Source: an uncultured bacterium (GTDB lineage: Bacteria; Hydrogenedentota; Hydrogenedentia; Hydrogenedentales; JAEUWI01). From it: a stretch of 11,032 nt of DNA. Below, piece by piece: positions 6,990 to 11,032 of this stretch (positions within the stretch are counted from its first letter, which is position 1; the number at the start of each line of letters is the position of its first letter). The stretch is taken from positions 1 to 11,032 of the forward strand of contig CALAXS010000197.1 of NCBI GenBank assembly GCA_937895305.1. Reading direction: 5' to 3'. Made by a program: the position numbers and the translations under genes. The notes below the pieces were generated by a model. That model worked only from the letters and a program-made list of their open reading frames with translations. It was not told the origin of the DNA and did not search any database.

Positions 6990-9596
6990 AAGCCCCGTCG
7001 CTCACATCGACTTTTGTACACGTTGCTACTGCTGTGTACAGGCTTCACTTACCTTGTGCCCGTCACAGTGGCACAACCTGCCAATGACCCGTCGGCACTC
7101 TGGGGAGAGACCACCCTTTATCGTGATGAATGGGGCGTTCCCCACATCTATGCCCGGAATGTCCGCGCCATGGCTTTCGCCTTCGGGTATGCCCAGGCCG
7201 AGGACCATCTCGAAGAAATGCTCCTCGCCTATCGTGTTGCCAGCGGGCGGGCTGCTGCGGTACTGGGCGAGGCCTATGCAGGTTCTGATGTTTTTGCGCT
7301 CACTGTGGGGCACCGCCGTCTCGCGGAAGAAGCACTTAACAACGTGGATGCCCTCACCATTGATCTCTGTGAAGGATTTGCCCTTGGTGTAAATGCCTGG
7401 CTCTATGACCATGCTGATACGGCACCGCCCTGGGCCGAAGGGGTCGCCCCGGCAGACATCCTCGCGCTGTGGCACAGTTTCATGGTCAGTATGGCTCCCC
7501 TCGATTTGCCCACGGACTATCAACGACCTATAGCGGCTCATACCGGAAATGCCTGGGCACTTGCTGCCAATCGCACCAAAGACAATGTACCCTACCTCGT
7601 CATCAATCCCCATCAATACCATAACGGTCCTTTCCGCTGGTATGAGGCGCATCTAAATGTCGGTGACATGAATATCGCCGGGGCCACCCTCTTCGGGCTA
7701 CCCGTAATTCTTCAGGGGCACACCCCCACCCATGGCTGGGCACTCACGCCCAACTTTGCTGACTTTGCCGATGTCTTTTCTGAACCTACGGCGGTGCAGC
7801 AGCGAAACCCGAACAGCATAAACAAGAAAACGGATCCCCTGGAAGCTGTTCTGCCGTTGCTTGAGTATTATGCCCAGTCCCAGCCCTACTACGTTCTCAC
7901 CGAAAGCGGCCTCGAACAGCGTATCACCCCGTCCCACATTACCCCCGGCGGTCCCCTCCTCGATCAGAATGGTTTCTACACCTGGCGTATTGGTGGTTTC
8001 AATGCCTTTGGCGCGCTCAGCCAATGCATCGCCATGGCCCGAGCACAAAACCTTGAAGCATTCCAGACGGCCCTCACCCTGCAACAAATCCCGGCCTTTC
8101 ACATCACCTATGCTGACAAGGCAAACAACCTCTTCTACCTTTATAACGCCACTACAGGCACCCATGACATCACCAACCTCGCCGCGGATAATCAGGGCAA
8201 CCTCACCCCCATTCTCAAAGACTTCAAATCGCCCCTTCCCCGTCGCTACATGAGCCAGGCCTGGGGCGAAAACGTTCCTGCGACCGGGCTGCCTCATTTG
8301 ATTAACCCGTCCTCGGGTTTCATTCAGGCTTGCGGCAATCCACCCTGGGCCGTCACGGAGCCATCCAGTCTCAGTGCCGACGGTTGGCCTGACTGGTTTG
8401 TGAGCGACCCCGATACCCATCGTGCGAAACGTGCCCGCCAGCTCCTCCGTAACGGTACGCTCTCTTTCAATGACATGCAATCCATGCTCTATGATGTGGT
8501 TGCACCCGGTGCACTTTTTGCCACGCGCAAATTTATTGCTATGGTCGAGCAGGCCAATCCGCCGCTGGAAAACATTCACCCGGATTTACCCAAGGGCATT
8601 AACCTTCTCAGCACCTGGAACTACCTCGCCGAAACCAATAACCCCGGCATGACTTTCTTCCATGTCTGGTGGAATGCATTGCGTAACCGTACCAGCGATA
8701 CCTTTACAAACGATGCGCAAATCTATGCTGCATTTAATGACAATGCCCCTGCGTTTTATGAAACCGCCATGCTTGCCGCAGGAGATGCTGCACGTATTAT
8801 GCGCAACGACCTTAACGCCATCGAGGTGCCCTGGGGTGATGTTCACAAGATTCAACGGGGCGCGCGGGTTGAGGCCCTGCCCGGTAGCACCAGCGGTGAA
8901 CCCCTCTTCGTAGCCGCTGATACCACGTATGTGGACGGTACCCTGATCGCTGATTACGGCTATGGATTTGCCATGGCTGTTCGTTTTGACGAAACGCCTT
9001 ATGCTGTTTCCATGGTGCCCTTTGGTGCTTCTGAAAACCCGGCTTCTCCACACTATGACGACCAGCTTGATCTCATGCTCGAAAAACGTTTCAAGGTGAC
9101 CCGTTTCACTGAGGCTGCTGTGCGCCGCTATGCACAGGATGTGCGTGGTAAGGATTTGGAATTACGTCCTCTGGGTGCAGAGGGCCGCATTCGCTGCACC
9201 AGCACCTTGCCAATTCGCGCACGACTCAAGACCCATCAGACCCCGCCCGGTCCCCTGCCCGAAGACTTGAGTGCCTTCAGCCTTTTCATACAGCTTGAAG
9301 CTGCACATGGTGACCATCCCATCGAGGTTAAAGTCGACCTTGGTGTTCCTGAGACCCTCTGCTTACCTAAAGACCAGGCACAGCTTCGCCTCTATCGCTA
9401 CAGCAGCACCGATGGCTGGGTCGCGCTGGACCCTGTGAGTGAAGCTATCCCTTCGACATTCATCAGAGGTCAACACGACAACGACGGGTACTTCGCTGTG
9501 CTTGGTCCTTCTGCTATCCTGATAGAAGCCCCGGATGAAGGAACCCCGAAAGAGGACCCTGCCAATGCGCCGACCGTGCCCAAGCCTGCTGAATAA
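6987..9596 (+). CDS. Secreted penicillin acylase-family (Ntn-hydrolase fold) protein, nucleophile Ser apparently replaced (869 aa)
   Basis: Numbering is from TTG 6987; a start at ATG 6930 would give 888 aa. A signal peptide spans about 1-31. The alpha-subunit region follows, with RDEWGVPHIYA, then FGYAQAEDHLEEM, then ALGVNAWL and ADILALW. The predicted chain junction reads H-T186-G187-N188-A-W-A-L. Family members usually have G-S-N-x-W-A there, with the Ser serving both autocleavage and catalysis. Later conserved parts include INPHQYHNGPFRWYEAHL, QGHTPTHGWALT, PWGDVHKIQRG and GASENPASPHYDDQ. The usual S/G-F-R-M-V pattern reads GFAMAVRF (660-667), so an Arg is also missing. Residues about 750-869 form an extra C-terminal domain ending in a Pro/acidic tail. 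The family hydrolyses amides such as beta-lactam side chains or acyl-homoserine lactones in the periplasm. Fold is firm; activity is uncertain, and Thr186 as a shifted nucleophile is possible. It overlaps the GDPD gene by 32 nt. Confidence 0.85.
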   Translation: MKPRRSHRLLYTLLLLCTGFTYLVPVTVAQPANDPSALWGETTLYRDEWGVPHIYARNVRAMAFAFGYAQAEDHLEEMLLAYRVASGRAAAVLGEAYAGSDVFALTVGHRRLAEEALNNVDALTIDLCEGFALGVNAWLYDHADTAPPWAEGVAPADILALWHSFMVSMAPLDLPTDYQRPIAAHTGNAWALAANRTKDNVPYLVINPHQYHNGPFRWYEAHLNVGDMNIAGATLFGLPVILQGHTPTHGWALTPNFADFADVFSEPTAVQQRNPNSINKKTDPLEAVLPLLEYYAQSQPYYVLTESGLEQRITPSHITPGGPLLDQNGFYTWRIGGFNAFGALSQCIAMARAQNLEAFQTALTLQQIPAFHITYADKANNLFYLYNATTGTHDITNLAADNQGNLTPILKDFKSPLPRRYMSQAWGENVPATGLPHLINPSSGFIQACGNPPWAVTEPSSLSADGWPDWFVSDPDTHRAKRARQLLRNGTLSFNDMQSMLYDVVAPGALFATRKFIAMVEQANPPLENIHPDLPKGINLLSTWNYLAETNNPGMTFFHVWWNALRNRTSDTFTNDAQIYAAFNDNAPAFYETAMLAAGDAARIMRNDLNAIEVPWGDVHKIQRGARVEALPGSTSGEPLFVAADTTYVDGTLIADYGYGFAMAVRFDETPYAVSMVPFGASENPASPHYDDQLDLMLEKRFKVTRFTEAAVRRYAQDVRGKDLELRPLGAEGRIRCTSTLPIRARLKTHQTPPGPLPEDLSAFSLFIQLEAAHGDHPIEVKVDLGVPETLCLPKDQAQLRLYRYSSTDGWVALDPVSEAIPSTFIRGQHDNDGYFAVLGPSAILIEAPDEGTPKEDPANAPTVPKPAE

Positions 9597-10470
9597 GAAA
9601 TACTTGCTGTTGGTTCTGCTCTGCCTGAGTATTTTCCAACCGCTTCATGCAGAGGCCCCCAGGGTTTTTTTCCAGTCCCATCGGGGTGGCGTGAATGAAG
9701 TTCCGGAGAACACCCTGGTCGCATTGCGTCACTCCTGGCAGATTTCCGGTGCGGTCCCGGAAGTGGATCTGCGCACGACAAGCGATGGCACCATAGTCTG
9801 CATACATGACGGCACCCCGGAACGCACCACCAACGCACCGGAAGAATTCGCCAGGACCGCCATCGACAAGATTCCCCTCGCTACGCTCCGCAGCTGGGAT
9901 GCCGGTTCTCACTTTGACGGGAAGTACGCGGGCGAAAAAGTTCCTACCCTCGACGAAGTTATCGCCCTGCTCAAGGAAGACCCCAGGCGTGAACTTTATC
10001 TTGATCTTAAGGGCGTGGACCTGGACCAGCTCGTAGGGATTATCAAGCGTGAAAAAATAGAGGAGCGTATTATCTTTGTCCATGGCAGTCCGCTCATGTG
10101 TCGGAAGCTCCAGGGACTTTATCCCGGCGCCCGCACGATGACCTGGCTGAGTGGTGACCCCGAAAAGATTCAGCAGCGTTTTGCGGAGCTCAAGGAAAAC
10201 AAGTTCAAAGGTATCAGCCAGCTCCAGTTTCACCTCCAGACCAAGGCACTCACCCCGGAAATAACCTATGTTTTTGATGCCGGGTATCTGCAGGATGCGG
10301 TTGCGGCTACCCGCGAGAACAATGTGGACTTCCAGCTCCGCCCCTTCGACTTCAATGCCCAATCCCTTCGCTATCTTATCGACCTTGGTGTGTACTGGTA
10401 TGTCTCCGACGACCCCAAAGCTTTTGCCCGGAGCGTGAAGGAAGCCCTGGCCATAAACCTGGACCGATAG
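9565..10470 (+). CDS. Secreted glycerophosphodiester phosphodiesterase (GDPD) family protein (301 aa)
   Basis: ATG 9565 is preferred because GAGGA (9552-9556) lies 8 nt upstream; the earlier ATG at 9535 has no ribosome site. The product has a signal peptide of about 29 residues (hydrophobic core YLLLVLLCLSIF) and then a TIM-barrel GDPD domain. Visible active-site elements are SHRGG (H39, R40), PENT (47-50), E66-x-D68, SDGTIVCIHD (H81 as catalytic acid/base), YLDLK (145-149) and a C-terminal YVSDDP motif. All key positions are present, with Asp147 where many relatives have Glu. The expected reaction is hydrolysis of glycerophosphodiesters to an alcohol and glycerol-3-phosphate in the periplasm or outside the cell. 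The 32-nt overlap with the acylase gene indicates co-translation. This is the only secreted enzyme here whose full catalytic set I can place. Confidence 0.9.
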   Translation: MRRPCPSLLNKKYLLLVLLCLSIFQPLHAEAPRVFFQSHRGGVNEVPENTLVALRHSWQISGAVPEVDLRTTSDGTIVCIHDGTPERTTNAPEEFARTAIDKIPLATLRSWDAGSHFDGKYAGEKVPTLDEVIALLKEDPRRELYLDLKGVDLDQLVGIIKREKIEERIIFVHGSPLMCRKLQGLYPGARTMTWLSGDPEKIQQRFAELKENKFKGISQLQFHLQTKALTPEITYVFDAGYLQDAVAATRENNVDFQLRPFDFNAQSLRYLIDLGVYWYVSDDPKAFARSVKEALAINLDR

Positions 10471-10625
10471 GCTTTGTTTGTTCTGCAGCAGACACGGACC
10501 ACAGGCGAAAGTGGTATAAATACCCCGTTTTTGCGTACACTACCCCTCCCTGGATCAGGGGTAAATGATTGGGGTACAAGCACAAGCGTAGCCAATTCGC
10601 TGACGACACAGCGGGAGTCTAAGCC
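10471..10625 (+). promoter_or_regulatory. Intergenic region with candidate promoter elements and a hairpin before the cytochrome assembly gene
   Basis: This 155-nt gap has a TATAAAT box (10515-10521) inside the inverted repeat GGTAT-AA-ATACC (10513-10524). It also has TACACT (10536-10541) and a hairpin, TACCCCT (10541-10547) / AGGGGTA (10557-10563). The hairpin lacks a T tract and is not a convincing terminator. No well-matched -35 could be paired with either -10-like box. No terminator is seen after the GDPD gene. Confidence 0.3.
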
Positions 10626-11032
10626 ATGACCATACTGCTATACATCGTTTTCTATCTTAGTCTCATCGCGCACATCTGCGGTGCGGTACTTTCCCTTATT
10701 TATCTGAAGAATGGAGAGAATCGTTTTCTTGGCAGTGCTTCCCGCTTTAATTTTATTGGTGCACTCCTTCTCATCCTCGGCGCATTTATTCGCGCCTCCA
10801 TCTGGCACGAAGTGCCACTCGCCAATGCCACTGACTTCATCAATCTGTTCTTGCTTATGGTTTCTATTACCGGCTACGTTATTACCCGCTCCGAACGCCG
10901 CCGCGCTCTTCTCACTTTTTACATGCCCCCGCTGGCCCTCTTCTGTTGTCTGGCCGGGTACACTGCCATTCCCGATCTCAGTCTTGCACCCAAGACACTC
11001 CCCAGTGTTTTCGTTGGTATTCACGTTGTAAC
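10626..11032 (+). CDS. CcsA/HemX-type cytochrome c assembly membrane protein, N-terminal part (3' end outside window)
   Basis: ATG 10626 has GGGAG (10613-10617) 8 nt upstream, and the frame stays open to the window edge (135 codons). The translation is strongly hydrophobic with at least three membrane spans: about 2-26 (TILLYIVFYLSLIAHICG onward), 43-60 (FIGALLLILGAF) and 73-90. A probable fourth hydrophobic stretch around 97-115 follows a basic loop (SERRR). The order of helices, the P-L-A-N-x-x-D-F-I-N-L-F motif after helix 2, and a final FVGIHVV resemble the CcsA/ResC and HemX branch. In that branch P-x-x-N-x-Y-E-S-L precedes helix 3 and a WxxxHV motif follows. CcsA delivers heme across the membrane for cytochrome c maturation (System II). 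The WWD heme motif and catalytic histidines would lie beyond the window, so CcsA and HemX cannot be separated. Confidence 0.68.
   Translation, partial: MTILLYIVFYLSLIAHICGAVLSLIYLKNGENRFLGSASRFNFIGALLLILGAFIRASIWHEVPLANATDFINLFLLMVSITGYVITRSERRRALLTFYMPPLALFCCLAGYTAIPDLSLAPKTLPSVFVGIHVV

Noticed and set aside
7698..8579. 293-codon minus-strand open frame opposite the acylase gene
   Set aside because: It is a shadow of the conserved acylase reading frame, with no ribosome site or domain.
9514..10362. 282-codon minus-strand open frame opposite the GDPD gene
   Set aside because: The plus strand carries all GDPD active-site motifs in order; the antisense frame has no start signal or domain.
10541..10563. 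Hairpin after the GDPD gene considered as a transcription terminator
   Set aside because: The stem is 7 bp with a 9-nt loop, and is followed by AATGATTGGGG rather than a T tract. It is reported only as a structural element.
1..11032. Search for CRISPR arrays, tRNA/rRNA genes, insertion sequences and phage or defence genes
   Set aside because: By eye there are no regularly spaced repeats, cloverleaf-like gene segments, transposase motifs or terminal inverted repeats. All long frames are accounted for by metabolic or secreted proteins.

Overview
The window is a bacterial chromosomal segment with every supportable gene on the + strand and about 92% of it coding. The best taxonomic guess is a free-living member of the Planctomycetes/Lentisphaerae/Verrucomicrobia/Hydrogenedentes type of lineage. 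It rests on gene content only: a Gfo/Idh/MocA oxidoreductase tail of the kind abundant there, a secreted DUF4838+PA14 protein, an FG-GAP propeller fused to a GH9-like domain, and a string of large secreted enzymes. No rRNA or other phylogenetic marker is present, so this stays an inference. Shine-Dalgarno sites are clear and GC content is moderate.

Layout. (1) 1-351 is the C-terminus of a Gfo/Idh/MocA oxidoreductase, closed by a strong intrinsic terminator at 371-400. (2) 412-658 is a regulatory region with two inverted repeats, a sigma70-like promoter candidate and a roughly 100-nt leader. (3) 659-4537 is a two-gene unit: a 1033-aa secreted FG-GAP / jelly-roll / CelD_N-type Ig / GH9-like protein, followed 9 nt later by a ComF-family phosphoribosyltransferase. 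(4) 4618-6888 encodes a secreted DUF4838 protein with a C-terminal PA14 domain, behind its own promoter candidate. (5) 6987-10470 is another two-gene unit: a secreted penicillin-acylase-family Ntn-hydrolase homologue, probably starting at a TTG codon, overlapping by 32 nt a secreted glycerophosphodiester phosphodiesterase. (6) 10626 to the window end is the N-terminal half of a CcsA/HemX-type cytochrome c assembly membrane protein.

Four of the five complete genes other than comF carry N-terminal signal peptides. They cover glycan (GH9-like, DUF4838/PA14), amide (acylase fold) and phosphodiester (GDPD) chemistry, which fits extracytoplasmic processing of complex glycoconjugates or lipids.

The most notable observation is that two of these secreted enzymes-by-fold lack canonical catalytic residues. 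The acylase has T-G-N where S-N normally supplies the N-terminal nucleophile. The GH9-like domain lacks the DAGD aspartates, the general-acid Glu, the HHR motif and a substrate-cleft loop. They may be pseudoenzymes, binding proteins or enzymes with shifted chemistry. A GTACAATG box recurs upstream of three of the transcription units and may be the local -10 element. I see no mobile element, CRISPR array, RNA gene or phage signature.
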